From NCBI RefSeq assembly GCF_011758645.1, contig NZ_JAAMOZ010000004.1:1-64000 (forward strand): a stretch of DNA of 64,000 nt. Direction: 5' to 3'. This DNA is from Brooklawnia cerclae (GTDB lineage Bacteria; Actinomycetota; Actinomycetes; Propionibacteriales; Propionibacteriaceae). The position numbers were made by a program, and so were the translations under genes. Positions 27,011 through 36,508 of this stretch are shown piece by piece (the first letter of the stretch is position 1; each line of letters starts with the position of its first letter). The notes under the pieces were generated by a model. That model worked only from the letters and a program-made list of their open reading frames with translations, made no database searches and had not been told where the DNA came from.

Positions 27011-27056
27011 ATTCATGATGGGTACACATACTCATCATGAATAGGTACGTGTACCC
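27011..27056. promoter_or_regulatory. Interleaved inverted repeats upstream of the WhiB-HTH gene
   Basis: Stem 1: ATTCATGATG (27011-27020) with CATCATGAAT (27033-27042), perfect over 10 bases. Stem 2: GGTACAC (27021-27027) with GTGTACC (27049-27055). The order 5'S1-5'S2-3'S1-3'S2 is that of an H-type pseudoknot; loops are 5 and 6 bases. At DNA level GGTACGTGTACC (27044-27055) is also a dyad. It lies 118 bases before the gene at 27174. Confidence 0.5.
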
Positions 27057-27173
27057 ATCCGAAGGCGAGTAGCCCGACGCTGTCGCCTGCTCGTCCGCTC
27101 TGGAAGTCTGAACACACCGAAGGACGTCGGTAGCCCCATCCGACGCGGTGATCAGAAGCGAGTACACGACACG

Positions 27174-27749
27174 ATGACCATCACGACCGAGCGAACCACC
27201 ACTCCGGCCTGTGCTGAACACGATGATCTCTTCCAGAGCCCGCTCCTCGAGGAGCCGGCGCTCGCGAGCAGTGTGGAGCTCCGGCGCCGCCAGGTGCTCA
27301 TGACCCGCAAGGCCGAGAGCATCTGCCTCGACTGTCCCCTCATGGTCGACTGCCTCTACCGAGCGGTCGCCAAGCACGATGTCGCCGGCTACTGCGCAGG
27401 CACGACCCAACGTCAGCGAGCCGAGATCCGCCAGCACCTGGGCCTGCGCGTCGACCCCGAGGACTTCGACACGTTCGCCGGCGCCAACTCGGGTCACCAG
27501 ATCGACCATGACGAGGTGCTCCGGCTGCGCCACGCCCGACCCAACGACTCCCTGGAGTCGATCGCCCAGCGCCTCGGCTGCTCGCTGTCGACCGTGAAGC
27601 GCCACCTGCGCAAGGCGCGTCGCGGCGAGGCCGTGGGCCGACCCGCCAAGCTGTCGTCGATCGTCCCGACACTCGAGCAGGTACTGAACGCCTACCAGCA
27701 GGTGGTCGCCCGAGCCCGCCCGTCGCAACCCACCCGACGGGCGGCATGA
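27174..27749 (+). CDS. WhiB-family iron-sulfur regulator fused to a C-terminal HTH
   Basis: A 191-residue protein. The WhiB domain (about residues 10-90) has the four cluster ligands C13, C51, C54 and C60 (CLDCPLMVDC), then an unusual GYCAGTT in place of the family's G(V/I)WGG turn, adding a fifth Cys (C74). After a linker, residues ~112-145 (DEVLRLRHARPNDSLESIAQRLGCSLSTVKRHLRKAR) look like a helix-turn-helix with a basic tail, which classical WhiB proteins lack. WhiB proteins bind sigma factor region 4; the extra HTH could give direct DNA binding. ATG 27174 begins MTITTERTTT. A strong hairpin follows at 27843. Confidence 0.85.
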   Translation: MTITTERTTTPACAEHDDLFQSPLLEEPALASSVELRRRQVLMTRKAESICLDCPLMVDCLYRAVAKHDVAGYCAGTTQRQRAEIRQHLGLRVDPEDFDTFAGANSGHQIDHDEVLRLRHARPNDSLESIAQRLGCSLSTVKRHLRKARRGEAVGRPAKLSSIVPTLEQVLNAYQQVVARARPSQPTRRAA

Positions 27750-27842
27750 GCCGCCCCCCTCAACCCGCCCCAGCCGGGTCGGTCTCCCCCGACGACCGAC
27801 CCCTTCGCGACAGGGACCCACCCCGATCCTTGCCCTGCCGCG

Positions 27843-27876
27843 CCAGAGGCCCCGGACACTCGTCCGGGGCCTCTGG
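27843..27876 (+). terminator. Strong hairpin after the WhiB-HTH gene
   Basis: CCAGAGGCCCCGGAC (27843-27857) pairs perfectly with GTCCGGGGCCTCTGG (27862-27876) over 15 bp with a 4-base ACTC loop. No U run follows. It lies 94 bases beyond the stop and is the probable terminator. Confidence 0.7.
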
Positions 27877-27972
27877 CCGTCATGGAACAAATTGGCATCC
27901 GACGGCGTTTGGACGTGTTCTGTAAATGTTGTTGTCACAAGAGTGTCATTAAGTAATGGAAGAGTTGAGTAC

Positions 27973-28797
27973 ATGTTGAGGCGTCCCAAGTTGGTCGCCG
28001 TTGACATCGACGGCACGCTGGTCGATCGTGAAGGCCAGATGCCGTCGAACGTCAAGGCGGCCGTACAGCGCGTCGCCGGCAGCGGGACCCCGTTGGTCCT
28101 CGCCACCGGGCGCGCATGGCTGGACGCTCGTCCCGTTTTCGATGAGCTTGTCCTGCCCCCCAGCCACGTCGTCTGCTCCAACGGAGCGGTGTGGCTCGAA
28201 TACCCCCCGATCGTCGAGCGTCGCCAGCGGACGTTCGATCCGGGCCCGGTCATCCGGGAAGTCGCCACCCTGGCCCCGCACGCCCGCATCGCGGTCGAGG
28301 ACCTGGGACGGGGCTTCCGCCTGAACCGCCTGTTCCCCGACGGAGACCTGACCGGGGCGATGACCCTGGAACCACTCGAGGAGCTCGCGTCCCGCCCGGT
28401 CACCCGGGTCATCGTCCGTGATCCCGAAGCCGACGACCAGGAGTTCATCGACCTCGCCGCGAAGCTCGGCATGCACGGCGTCAGCTACTCGGTGGGCTGG
28501 TCGGCCTGGCTCGACATCGCACCCGAGGGTGTCAACAAGGCCTCCGCGCTGGCGACGATCAGCAACGAGCTCGGCATCGACCGCCGCGACGTGCTGGCGA
28601 TCGGCGACGGTCGCAACGACATCGAGATGCTCGCCTGGGCCGGTCGCGGCGTGGCCATGGGCGACGCGCCCGACGAGGTGAAGGCTGCCGCGGACGAAGT
28701 GACCGCCGACTTCGCCGACGGTGGTGCCGCCCTCGAGCTGGACCGCTGGTTCGCCTTCGCACCCGACGCACGTGAGCGGGTGCTGCGCACCGCCTGA
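27973..28797 (+). CDS. HAD-superfamily hydrolase, Cof type
   Basis: A 274-residue phosphatase-like protein of the Cof/YidA (HAD IIB) group. Motif I is VDIDGTLVD (about residues 10-18), motif II is in LVLATGRAW, and motif III/IV are the Lys in VNKASALATI and GDGRNDIEMLAWAGRGVAMGDAP. The cap domain between (about 85-190) fits type C2B. Substrates of this family are sugar phosphates or cofactors and cannot be named here. ATG 27973 follows a modest GGAAGAG site; the upstream 80 bases are unusually AT-rich for this genome, as expected for a promoter. It converges with the nuclease gene at 29114 across array 4. Confidence 0.88.
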   Translation: MLRRPKLVAVDIDGTLVDREGQMPSNVKAAVQRVAGSGTPLVLATGRAWLDARPVFDELVLPPSHVVCSNGAVWLEYPPIVERRQRTFDPGPVIREVATLAPHARIAVEDLGRGFRLNRLFPDGDLTGAMTLEPLEELASRPVTRVIVRDPEADDQEFIDLAAKLGMHGVSYSVGWSAWLDIAPEGVNKASALATISNELGIDRRDVLAIGDGRNDIEMLAWAGRGVAMGDAPDEVKAAADEVTADFADGGAALELDRWFAFAPDARERVLRTA

Positions 28798-28818
28798 AGG
28801 TTGGTCCCCGGGATACGT

Positions 28819-29088
28819 CGCCTGAGCCTCTCGAAGGGCAGCGATCGTTTCGACAAGCTCAACGACCCCTCCGAAACGCGGCCCCTGAGCCTGTCGAAGG
28901 GCAGCGATCGTTTCGACAAGCTCAACGAGCATCCCGAAAGCACGCCCCCTGAGCCTCCCGAAGGGCAGCGATCGTTTCGACAGGCTCAACGAGCAGTCCG
29001 GAATACGTCCTCGTCGAAGGGCAACGATCGTTTCGACAAGCTCAACGACCCCTCCGAAACGCGGCCCCTGAGCCTGTCGAAGGGGCCC
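28819..29088. repeat. Hairpin-repeat array 4 (GAGCTTGTCGA family)
   Basis: Fills the 316-base gap between convergent genes. Units alternate CCTGAGCCTGTCGAAGG type and CGTT/AACG type around the reverse core TCGACAAGCTC; the unit pair CGATCGTTTCGACAAGCTCA recurs about four times, and 28850-28915 is nearly repeated at 29030-29085. No gene. Confidence 0.85.
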
Positions 29089-29113
29089 CGACCACTCTGA
29101 CGAACGGCCGGGG

Positions 29114-30514
29114 CTAAGCCCGGACGACCTCGTCCATGGCGGGCACCACGGCTGTGATGTCCAGTTCGTCCCGGATGCGCCGCGCGAGCGCCGAGGCGGA
29201 GTCCGGCTCACCGTGGACGCAGTGGACCGTCCGGGGCCGGGGGTTCATCGCACGTAGCCAATCCACGAGTTCGGACGCATCGGCATGCACACTGAACTCG
29301 CTGTCCTGCAGCACCTCCGCGCGCACGGGCACGTACCGGCCGTACATCTTCAGCTCGGACGCGCCGTCCACCAGCGCCCGCCCGCGCGTCCCCTCCGCCT
29401 GGTACCCGGTGAACACCACCGCGTTGCGCGGGTCGGGCAGCATGTGCTCCAGATGGTGGACGATGCGCCCACCGGTCGCCATGCCGGACGAGGAGACGAT
29501 GATCGACGGCCGGTCGGGGTTGTTGAGGGCGATGGACGCCTCGGTCGCGCGCGCCTCCCGCAGCGTCGGGAGGTCGACGAAGTCGCGGCCACGGAACTCG
29601 GGGCCGATCTCGTCGGCCATGGCCGGATCGCGATAGACGTCGAGGGCAGCGAGCCCCATCGGGGAGTTCACCCAGATCGGGATGCCCTCGGGGATCCTGC
29701 CCTCCTCCATCAACTGCTGGATGGTCAGCAGGACGAGCTCGGTCCGGTCGACCGCGAACGCCGGAATCAGGACGCTGCCCCCGCGTCCGACCGTCCTGCG
29801 CACGAGGTCGGCGAACTCCTCGTGGGGCGGCGAGACGTCGGGGTGCTCACGGTCGCCGTACGTGGACTCGACCAGCACGGTCGGCGCGCCGTCGGGCACC
29901 TCGCGGTCGGCCAGCACCGGATGCCGGGTGCGCCCGAGGTCACCGGAGAAGACGACCGCGTCCTCGTCCGGCCCGGAACCGTCGAGCCAGATGCGGATGC
30001 TCGCCGAACCGAGGATGTGCCCGGCACGCCACAGCCGCATGGATGTTCCCCCGCCCAGTGACAGATCCTCATGGATCGGGACAGCACGGAACAGCGGGAG
30101 CGTCCGTTCGACGTCGTCGGTCGTGTAGAGGGGCTGCGGCGACTCATGCCGTGAGTAGCCGCCACGCGCGGCGTCCGCGGCCTCGGTCTCCTGCACGTGC
30201 GCCGCGTCCCGCAGGACGATCGCGGCCAGCCGGCACGTGCCCTCGGTCGCGAGAACAGGACCGTTGAAACCTTGTTTCACCAGGGACGGAAGGTAGCCGC
30301 AATGGTCCATGTGCGCATGGGTGAGGACGATGGCATCCAGGCTCGCCGGGTTGGTCGGGAACCTCTCCCAGTTGAGCTCGCGCAGCCGCTTGCGTCCCTG
30401 GAACAGGCCCGCGTCCACGAGGATCCGCTTGCCGCCCGCGGTGAGCAGGAACTTCGAACCGGTCACCGTCCCGGCACCACCCAGGAAGGTCAGGGTCATG
30501 TGCTGTGTGCTCAT
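29114..30514 (-). CDS. MBL-fold/beta-CASP RNA exonuclease-like protein
   Basis: A 466-residue metallo-beta-lactamase/beta-CASP nuclease of the CPSF73/YsH1-like group found in many bacteria. Metal-binding motifs: FLGGAGTVTGSKFLL near the start, LTHAHMDHCGYLPSLV (HxHxDH, about residues 64-79), GHILGSASI, FSGDLGR, and the C-terminal SVHADASELVDWL and HCVHGE. The beta-CASP insert spans about residues 205-390 (YGDREHP...; SSSGMATGGRIVHHL). It should cleave or trim RNA, less likely DNA. It starts at ATG 30514 and is downstream of serS in the same direction, separated by array 5. Confidence 0.9.
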   Translation of the reverse strand: MSTQHMTLTFLGGAGTVTGSKFLLTAGGKRILVDAGLFQGRKRLRELNWERFPTNPASLDAIVLTHAHMDHCGYLPSLVKQGFNGPVLATEGTCRLAAIVLRDAAHVQETEAADAARGGYSRHESPQPLYTTDDVERTLPLFRAVPIHEDLSLGGGTSMRLWRAGHILGSASIRIWLDGSGPDEDAVVFSGDLGRTRHPVLADREVPDGAPTVLVESTYGDREHPDVSPPHEEFADLVRRTVGRGGSVLIPAFAVDRTELVLLTIQQLMEEGRIPEGIPIWVNSPMGLAALDVYRDPAMADEIGPEFRGRDFVDLPTLREARATEASIALNNPDRPSIIVSSSGMATGGRIVHHLEHMLPDPRNAVVFTGYQAEGTRGRALVDGASELKMYGRYVPVRAEVLQDSEFSVHADASELVDWLRAMNPRPRTVHCVHGEPDSASALARRIRDELDITAVVPAMDEVVRA

Positions 30515-30562
30515 GACCCCAGCCTTGCGCAGGCTGGGGGTGGATGAGGTCGTTTCGGTGAG

Positions 30563-30738
30563 CTCGTTTCGACAAGCTCAACGAGCGTCTGCACACGCCC
30601 CTTGAGCCCGTCGATAGGCCCGCACACGGTCCTTGAGCCTGTCGAAAGGCCCGCACACGGTCCTTGAGCCTGTCGATAGGACCCCACCACACACGCCCCT
30701 TGAGCCTGTCGAAAGGACCTCTTCACCAGGCTCAAGAG
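30563..30738. repeat. Hairpin-repeat array 5 (GAGCTTGTCGA family)
   Basis: Between the serS stop and the nuclease gene. Contains a GCTCGTT/AACGAGC-armed unit (30563-30588), then three units of GTCCTT- or CCTT-armed form with cores GAGCCTGTCGA or GAGCCCGTCGA (arms AAAGGAC-like, sometimes ATAGG), at about 30-base spacing. Confidence 0.8.
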
Positions 30739-30754
30739 CAGGAGCGCCCGGACC

Positions 30755-32029
30755 TCAGCCCTGCACCTCGAAGACCTCGCGTCCACCCAGGTACGGACGG
30801 AGCACCTCGGGCACCGTGACCGACCCGTCGGCGTTCTGGTGGTTCTCGAGGATCATCAGGATCATGCGAGCCATCGCGCACAGCGTCCCGTTGAGAGTGG
30901 CGACCGGGTGCGGGCCCGACTCGTCGCGGAACCGGATGTTCAGCCGCCGGGCCTGGAACTCCGTGCAGTTGGACGTCGAGGTGATCTCGCGGTAGCGATT
31001 CTGGCTGGGAACCCAGCCGTAGCAGTCGTACTTGCGGGCGGCCGACAGCCCGAGGTCGCCGGAGGCCACGTCGAGCACCTGGAACGGGATGCCCAGCGAC
31101 GAGATGAACTCCTTCTCGTAGCCCAGCAGCCGTTCGTGCTCGGCCACCGCGTCCTCGGGGCGGCAGTAGACGAACATCTCGAACTTGTCGAACCAGTGGA
31201 CGCGGAAGATCCCCCGGGTGTCCTTGCCGTAGCTGCCAGCCTCCCGCCGGTAGGCCGGGCTGAAACCGGCGTAGTGGAGCGGCAGCGAGCCGCCGTCGAG
31301 GATCTCGTCCGAGTGATAGGCGGCCAGCGGAACCTCGGCGGTGCCCACCAGATACAGGTCGTCGCGCTCGAGGCGGTACACGTCCTCGGCGGCCTGGCCG
31401 AGGAACCCTGTGCCCTCCATGGCGCTCGGCTTGACCAGCGCGGGCGGGATCATCGGGCGGAAACCCCACTCGAGGGCCTTGGCCAGTGCGTGCTGCATGA
31501 GCGCGAACTCCAGCAGGGCGCCCGGACCGGTCAGGAAGTAGAACCGCGAACCGGAGACCTTCGCCCCGCGCTCCATGTCGATGGCACCGATGAGTTCGCC
31601 GATCTCGAGGTGATCGCGCACGGTGATGCCCTCGGACGCGAAGTCGCGCGGCGCGCCGACGGTGTCGACGACGTAGAGGTCGTCCTCGCCACCGGTGGGC
31701 ACCCCGTCGATGACGATGTTGCCGAACCGCTTCATGACCTCGGTGAAAGTGGCTTCTGCTTCGTCCACCCCGGCCTGCAACTGCTTCACCTGCGCCGACA
31801 GTTCCTTCGTCCGCACGAGCAGGGCCGCCTTCTCGTCGCCCTTGGCCCTGGCCACCTGCGACCCGAGCGATTTCTGCTCGGCCCGGGTGGTCTCGAAAGC
31901 GCTGATCGCCCCACGGCGAGCCTCGTCCGCGGCGATGGCCTCGTCCACCAGCCCCACCGAGTCGCCGCGCGCCTCCTGCGAACGTCGAAGCCGATCGGGA
32001 TCGGTGCGCAGCACCTTCGGGTCAATCAT
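30755..32029 (-). CDS. serS: Seryl-tRNA synthetase
   Basis: Charges tRNA-Ser; three of its tRNA substrates are encoded in this window. The 424-residue protein has the N-terminal tRNA-binding coiled coil (about residues 25-105, [23 protein letters not shown]) and a class II catalytic core: motif 2 around [27 protein letters not shown] and motif 3 [18 protein letters not shown] (about residues 370-390; usual NGTxxAxxRxxxAxxEN). Residues [13 protein letters not shown] bind serine/ATP. ATG 32029 ([11 protein letters not shown]) is the family start. It is divergent from the PAP2-DAGK gene. Confidence 0.97.
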   Translation of the reverse strand: MIDPKVLRTDPDRLRRSQEARGDSVGLVDEAIAADEARRGAISAFETTRAEQKSLGSQVARAKGDEKAALLVRTKELSAQVKQLQAGVDEAEATFTEVMKRFGNIVIDGVPTGGEDDLYVVDTVGAPRDFASEGITVRDHLEIGELIGAIDMERGAKVSGSRFYFLTGPGALLEFALMQHALAKALEWGFRPMIPPALVKPSAMEGTGFLGQAAEDVYRLERDDLYLVGTAEVPLAAYHSDEILDGGSLPLHYAGFSPAYRREAGSYGKDTRGIFRVHWFDKFEMFVYCRPEDAVAEHERLLGYEKEFISSLGIPFQVLDVASGDLGLSAARKYDCYGWVPSQNRYREITSTSNCTEFQARRLNIRFRDESGPHPVATLNGTLCAMARMILMILENHQNADGSVTVPEVLRPYLGGREVFEVQG

Positions 32030-32120
32030 GGGCAACATCCTACCGAAGCCGGCCGGGCCTCCCGCCGACTCATTCGCACCACGCGGCCGTGGCTGCCCAC
32101 AGGCATGGCACAATCCGAAC

Positions 32121-33731
32121 ATGGCTCGTCCCGCGCACTTCAGTCGCTTCAACGCGGCGATGGTCGCGACGCTGGCGGTGCTCCTGCTCGCCTGGACGAG
32201 CCTGGCCCTTCACGCACCGGCGTTCAGGGCACTGGACGACCTCAGCCTCACCCCGCACCTGACCCCCCGCTCGCCCCTCGCCCAGCTCAGCGAGGCGTTC
32301 GCCATCGTGACCCACCCCGCCGTCATGATCCTCACCAGCCTCGTCCTCGCCTATCGGGCCTGGCAACGGCGGTTGCGGCACCTGGCGGGTGCCCTGGCGA
32401 TCGCCGCGCCGCTCGCCTGGCTCGCCGCGATCGTCCTGAAACTGGTGATCCGCCGCCCCCGGCCACCCTCGCCGCTGGGCGACGCGATCACCTACTCGGG
32501 GTACTCGTACCCCAGCTCACACCTGGCCGTGGCCACCTGCCTGGCCGTCATGGTCGTGGTGACCGGCACCATCTCGCGGCAGTCCCGTGCGTCCCTGATC
32601 GGTTGGAGGATCGGCCTGTGCTGCGTCCTGGCTGTGCTCGGGGTGAACCGGCTCGTCATGAACGCCCACTGGTTCACCGACGTGATCGGCGGGACGCTCA
32701 CGGGCGCACTCGTTGCCGCACTGGTCACCTTCTTCTGGAGGATCCGCATGCTTCCACCGCCCGCGGCACCCGTCGACGAGCGACGCGGGCTGGTGGCCGT
32801 GGTGTTCAACCCCACGAAGCTCGCCGACGAGGCGCTGCTCCGCCGGCAGGTGGCCGACGAAGCGGCGCGCGCCGGCTGGCGACCACCGCTCTGGCTGCCC
32901 ACGTCCGAGGACGACCCCGGCCACGCCATGACCCGGCAAGCCATCGAAAGGGGCGCGTCACTCGTGCTCGCGGCGGGCGGTGACGGCACCGTGCGCGTGG
33001 TGACCGGCGAACTCCGTGGCTCGACGGCGTCCTGCGCGATCATCCCGGCCGGCACCGGGAACCTGCTGGCCCGCAACCTCGGCGTCCCGCTCGATCAGGC
33101 GGACGCGGTGCGGATGGCCTTCCACGGACGCGCGCGTCCCATCGACCTCGTCCGCGTGACCGTCGACCACCGCGACGACGAGCCGGTCTGGTTCACCGGC
33201 ATGGCCGGCATCGGGTTCGACGCGGCCATGATGAGCAACACCGACGACAACCTCAAGAAGGCCGTGGGCAACGCGGCCTACGTGGTGGCCTTCACACGCG
33301 AACTGGGGACCAAACCCCTGCGCATCCAGGTGAGGGTGGACGACGGGCCCGCGCTCCGCCGCCGCGCTCTGCTGATCATGGTCGGCAACACGGGCAGCCT
33401 TCAGGCGGGCATCGAGCTGTTCCGGGGGGCTCGTCCGGACGACGGCGAACTGAACCTGCTGCTGGCGTCCCCCCGGACCCTGGGCGGATGGGCTCGGCTC
33501 GCGCGGGCCGTGATCCAGCGGCCGAGGAACAGCGGTGCCGTCGACTACTACGAGGGTCGGCGGATCACCGTCCGCCTGCTCGACGGCCCTGCGTCATGGG
33601 AGGTCGACGGCGACACCCAGGGAACGGGCTCGCACTTCGACTTCCGCGTCGAACCCGGGGCGGTGCAGATCGTGGCACCCACGGGACGGGCCGTACGTCC
33701 GGGCCCGGTGGCATCAGACGGTGAGGCCTGA
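32121..33731 (+). CDS. PAP2 phosphatase - diacylglycerol kinase fusion protein
   Basis: A 536-residue two-domain membrane protein. Residues ~1-210: PAP2 phosphatase with TM helices and motifs [18 protein letters not shown] (the C2 PSxH) and [16 protein letters not shown] (C3 with the catalytic His and Asp). Residues ~225-520: DAG/sphingosine-kinase catalytic domain with [18 protein letters not shown] and [14 protein letters not shown]. The fusion joins a lipid-phosphate phosphatase and a lipid kinase, so it could recycle undecaprenyl or phosphatidyl lipids. ATG 32121 begins the PAP2 homology; the open frame upstream to 31695 is antisense to serS. It ends 6 bases from the convergent pheA stop. 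Confidence 0.88.
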   Translation: MARPAHFSRFNAAMVATLAVLLLAWTSLALHAPAFRALDDLSLTPHLTPRSPLAQLSEAFAIVTHPAVMILTSLVLAYRAWQRRLRHLAGALAIAAPLAWLAAIVLKLVIRRPRPPSPLGDAITYSGYSYPSSHLAVATCLAVMVVVTGTISRQSRASLIGWRIGLCCVLAVLGVNRLVMNAHWFTDVIGGTLTGALVAALVTFFWRIRMLPPPAAPVDERRGLVAVVFNPTKLADEALLRRQVADEAARAGWRPPLWLPTSEDDPGHAMTRQAIERGASLVLAAGGDGTVRVVTGELRGSTASCAIIPAGTGNLLARNLGVPLDQADAVRMAFHGRARPIDLVRVTVDHRDDEPVWFTGMAGIGFDAAMMSNTDDNLKKAVGNAAYVVAFTRELGTKPLRIQVRVDDGPALRRRALLIMVGNTGSLQAGIELFRGARPDDGELNLLLASPRTLGGWARLARAVIQRPRNSGAVDYYEGRRITVRLLDGPASWEVDGDTQGTGSHFDFRVEPGAVQIVAPTGRAVRPGPVASDGEA

Positions 33732-33737
33732 GTCCCC

Positions 33738-34682
33738 TCAGTTTTCGTGGGACGAGGGGTTCGGGTCGTCGTCCCCCAAGGGCTCGATCGAGCGCACCCA
33801 GGCCTGCGCCTCGTGGTAGTCGGAGTCCTTGCCGCCGTAGGGCACCTTGGGAGACTTGCGATCGGCGCGCGGATAGCTGCCGAGGAAGACGACGTCCTTG
33901 CAGATGCGCCGCAACCCCATGAGCGCCTCGGCCATGCGCGCCTCCGACACATGACCCTCGGCGTCGATGCTGAAGCAGTACTCGCCCAGGGTGGTCTTGG
34001 TGGGACGCGACTCGATGCGGCACAGGTTGACCCCGCGCACGGCGAACTGCTGCAAGATCTCGAGCAGCGCGCCCGGATGGTCCTGGCGCATGTAGGCGAC
34101 CAGGGAGGTCTTGTCGTGCCCGGTGCGCAAGGGAGATCGTCCCGGCCTGGACACCAGGACGAAGCGGGTGGCCGCGCGGTCGTTGTCCGAGATGTGATGC
34201 GCGGCGCTGACCAGGCCATACATCTTGCCCGCCACGGGAGCGCACACCGCGGCGTCGAAACCGGACGCCGGGTCGGCCACCAGTTCGGCCGCACCCGCGG
34301 TCGAGCCGCGCTCGACGACGACCGCGTCGGGCAGGTGCTCGTCCAGCCAGCCTCGTACCTGCGCGATGGCGTGAGGATGACTCACGACACGACGTACCTG
34401 ACCGAGCTTCGTCCCCCGGCGCACACACAGGTCGAAGCTGACCGGGATGACGACCTCCTGGACGATCTGCAGCGGATCGTCCGGCAGAGCCAGGTAGTCG
34501 AGGGTGGCCGACACGCCGCCCTCGATCGAGTTCTCGATCGGGACGAGGGATGCCTCCACCTCGCCGGACCGCACGGCGTCCAGCGCCCGTTTCACCGTGG
34601 GCAGGGGGATCGCCGGCTCGTCCCCCAGCGTGAGCAAGGCCTGATGGGTGAACGTGCCCTCGGGCCCGAAGAATCCGCGCAT
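33738..34682 (-). CDS. pheA: Prephenate dehydratase
   Basis: Makes phenylpyruvate in phenylalanine synthesis. The 314-residue monofunctional enzyme starts MRGFFGPEGTFTHQALL and contains the catalytic-domain SLVPIENSIEGGVSATLDYL and VVSHPHAIAQVRGWL, then RFVLVSRPG (TRF motif: AATRFVLV) before the C-terminal ACT domain (about residues 195-275, HPGALLEILQQFAVRGVNLCRIESRPTK), which binds Phe for feedback inhibition. ATG 34682 is the family start. serS-pheA proximity is common in actinobacteria. Confidence 0.95.
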   Translation of the reverse strand: MRGFFGPEGTFTHQALLTLGDEPAIPLPTVKRALDAVRSGEVEASLVPIENSIEGGVSATLDYLALPDDPLQIVQEVVIPVSFDLCVRRGTKLGQVRRVVSHPHAIAQVRGWLDEHLPDAVVVERGSTAGAAELVADPASGFDAAVCAPVAGKMYGLVSAAHHISDNDRAATRFVLVSRPGRSPLRTGHDKTSLVAYMRQDHPGALLEILQQFAVRGVNLCRIESRPTKTTLGEYCFSIDAEGHVSEARMAEALMGLRRICKDVVFLGSYPRADRKSPKVPYGGKDSDYHEAQAWVRSIEPLGDDDPNPSSHEN

Positions 34683-34734
34683 GGGTTTCAGCCTAACGTG
34701 CCCGTGCTTCGGCGGGTTCAAGGGCGGGCTCCGC

Positions 34735-34973
34735 TGCCAGCGGCTTGCCGAAGGGAGCTCGTTTCGACTGACTCAAGGGCGGACTCCGCTCCCTGAGCTT
34801 GTCGAAGGGAACTCGTTTCGACAAGCTCAACGAGCGGACCTGCCTCGAGCCTGCCGAGCACGATTCGCCCCCTGAGCCCGCCGAAGGGAACCCGTTTCGA
34901 CAAGCTCAACGAGCGGACCTGCCTTTGGGTCTGCCGAGCACCAACGGTCCTTGAGCCTGTCGAAAGGACCACC
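34735..34973. repeat. Hairpin-repeat array 6 (GAGCTTGTCGA family)
   Basis: The only array lying between divergent genes (pheA and mycP). Six or more units, several degenerate (GACTGACTCAAGGG at 34766). Intact ones include CTCGTTTCGACAAGCTCAACGAG forms at 34810 and 34890 and a 7-base-armed GGTCCTT/AAGGACC unit at 34947-34971 with core GAGCCTGTCGA. The mycP and pheA promoters must lie in or beside it. Confidence 0.8.
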
Positions 34974-35038
34974 CGCTTCGGCACCGCAAACCCGCCGACA
35001 GAGCTGCCCTGGCACCACCCTTGAGTACGCTGTGCTGC

Positions 35039-36430
35039 GTGACAGGGCGTCGACGAGGGCTGACCGGGTTGGCCGTTGCCGCCGCGATCACGGCGGCCAC
35101 CCTCGCGTTCAACGGAACACCCGCGTTCGCCGACACCGACACTCCCGACGCACCGAGCGCCACGCAGGCGCCTGTGACATCGAGCGCGCCAGAGACGACG
35201 GTCACTGACGAGCGCGAGCCCCTTCCCGCGGCCGTCTACTCGGACACCCCGAAGAAGACCGCGGCGCTGTCCCAGATGGCGGCCGACGCCTGCGCGACCC
35301 TGCTGCCCGACAACCCCGACCCGCAGAAGACACCCTGGCATCTCACCCGGCTGAACATGGAGCAGGCCTGGCAGATCGCCACCGGCAAGGGCATCAAGAT
35401 CGCCGTCATCGACACGGGCATCTCCGTCAACGGATCGGGCCACACCCCCACAAGCAGGTTCTCCGCCTACGACGTGCTGCCCACCCGCGACGGCGCCGCC
35501 GCGGACGAGAAGTTCGACTGCCAGCACGGGACGATCGTCGCGTCCCTCATCGGGGCGCAACGCAGCGGCAGCGTGACCGAGTTCTCCGGCATAGCCCCGG
35601 ACGCGCAGATCATCGGCATCCGCGCCCTGTACGGCCAGGATCCCCAGGAGATCGACGGTGTGGTGGCAGCCATCTGGGCCGCCATCGACATGGACGTCCG
35701 CATCATCAACATCTCGCAGGCCGCCGTCGAGAATCGTGGCGAGTACGCCGAGGCGATCCAGGCCGCGCTCGACAAGGGCATCGTCGTCGTGGCGGCCGCG
35801 GGTAACACGAACGCGATGCCGACCGACGGGTTTGCCTTCCCGGCCGCCTACCCGGGCGTCATCTCGGTCGGCATGACCAACGCGGCCGACGTGGCCGATC
35901 CCAACTCCTACGCCATGCCGGGCTACGTGACCGTCGCCGCGCCCGGGGTCGACCTGCTGGCCCTCGGCCCCAGTTCTGCCTCCGGCGGGCAGGTCTACCT
36001 GAACGTGGACAACGGCACCTCGTACGCCACGCCCATCGTCACCGGGGTCGTGGCGCTCATGCTGGAACAGGCGGACCGCCAAGGCGTGCGCCTGACTCCG
36101 GCCGAAGTGGCGGAACGTCTGACGGCGACCGCGGATCCCCCGGCCGGACCGGTTCCCGATCCCCAACTCGGCTACGGCATCGTCAACCCTGTCAGGGCGC
36201 TCATGGGTGTGGCGCCACCGGCGACCGACACCGTCTCCGCGGCCCCCACCCCGTCGCAGAGTTCGCGTCCGCCCAGCACGCCGGCCGACCCGAGACCGCT
36301 GAGGTTCGCGCTGGTGATCGCGGCGCTGGCGATCGCCCTCGTCCTGCTCGGGCTGGCCATCCACGTCGCACTGCCCGCAGCCCGGGCGCGTGGGGGCCGG
36401 CCGGCAGACCCGTCAGGCGGGAAAACCTGA
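35039..36430 (+). CDS. mycP: Mycosin, type VII secretion serine protease
   Basis: A 463-residue subtilisin-like protease anchored outside the membrane, an essential partner of ESX membrane complexes. Signal peptide: residues 1-31, RRR followed by a hydrophobic core ending AFA. Catalytic triad: Asp in IAVIDTGI (about residue 124), His in DCQHGTIVASLIG (about 165), Ser in NGTSYATPIVTGVVALM (about 329); oxyanion Asn in AAAGNTN. A single TM helix (about 424-446) is followed by a short basic tail. GTG 35039 gives a typical signal peptide; a TTG at 35021 is an alternative. First gene of the ESX locus. Confidence 0.92.
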   Translation: MTGRRRGLTGLAVAAAITAATLAFNGTPAFADTDTPDAPSATQAPVTSSAPETTVTDEREPLPAAVYSDTPKKTAALSQMAADACATLLPDNPDPQKTPWHLTRLNMEQAWQIATGKGIKIAVIDTGISVNGSGHTPTSRFSAYDVLPTRDGAAADEKFDCQHGTIVASLIGAQRSGSVTEFSGIAPDAQIIGIRALYGQDPQEIDGVVAAIWAAIDMDVRIINISQAAVENRGEYAEAIQAALDKGIVVVAAAGNTNAMPTDGFAFPAAYPGVISVGMTNAADVADPNSYAMPGYVTVAAPGVDLLALGPSSASGGQVYLNVDNGTSYATPIVTGVVALMLEQADRQGVRLTPAEVAERLTATADPPAGPVPDPQLGYGIVNPVRALMGVAPPATDTVSAAPTPSQSSRPPSTPADPRPLRFALVIAALAIALVLLGLAIHVALPAARARGGRPADPSGGKT

Positions 36431-36508
36431 TCGCATTCCCTGCTCGTCAGGGATGCTTCAGGGTCTCGCGGCGACCATCTCGGGGACGCCGGCTGCGACA
36501 CTTGCTGC

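Noticed and set aside
28801-29100. Open frame through hairpin array 4 (and similar at 21865, 42596, 56124)
   Set aside because: Translated repeats (LSLSKG...FDKLN) caused by the repeat sequence itself; no SD and no homology.
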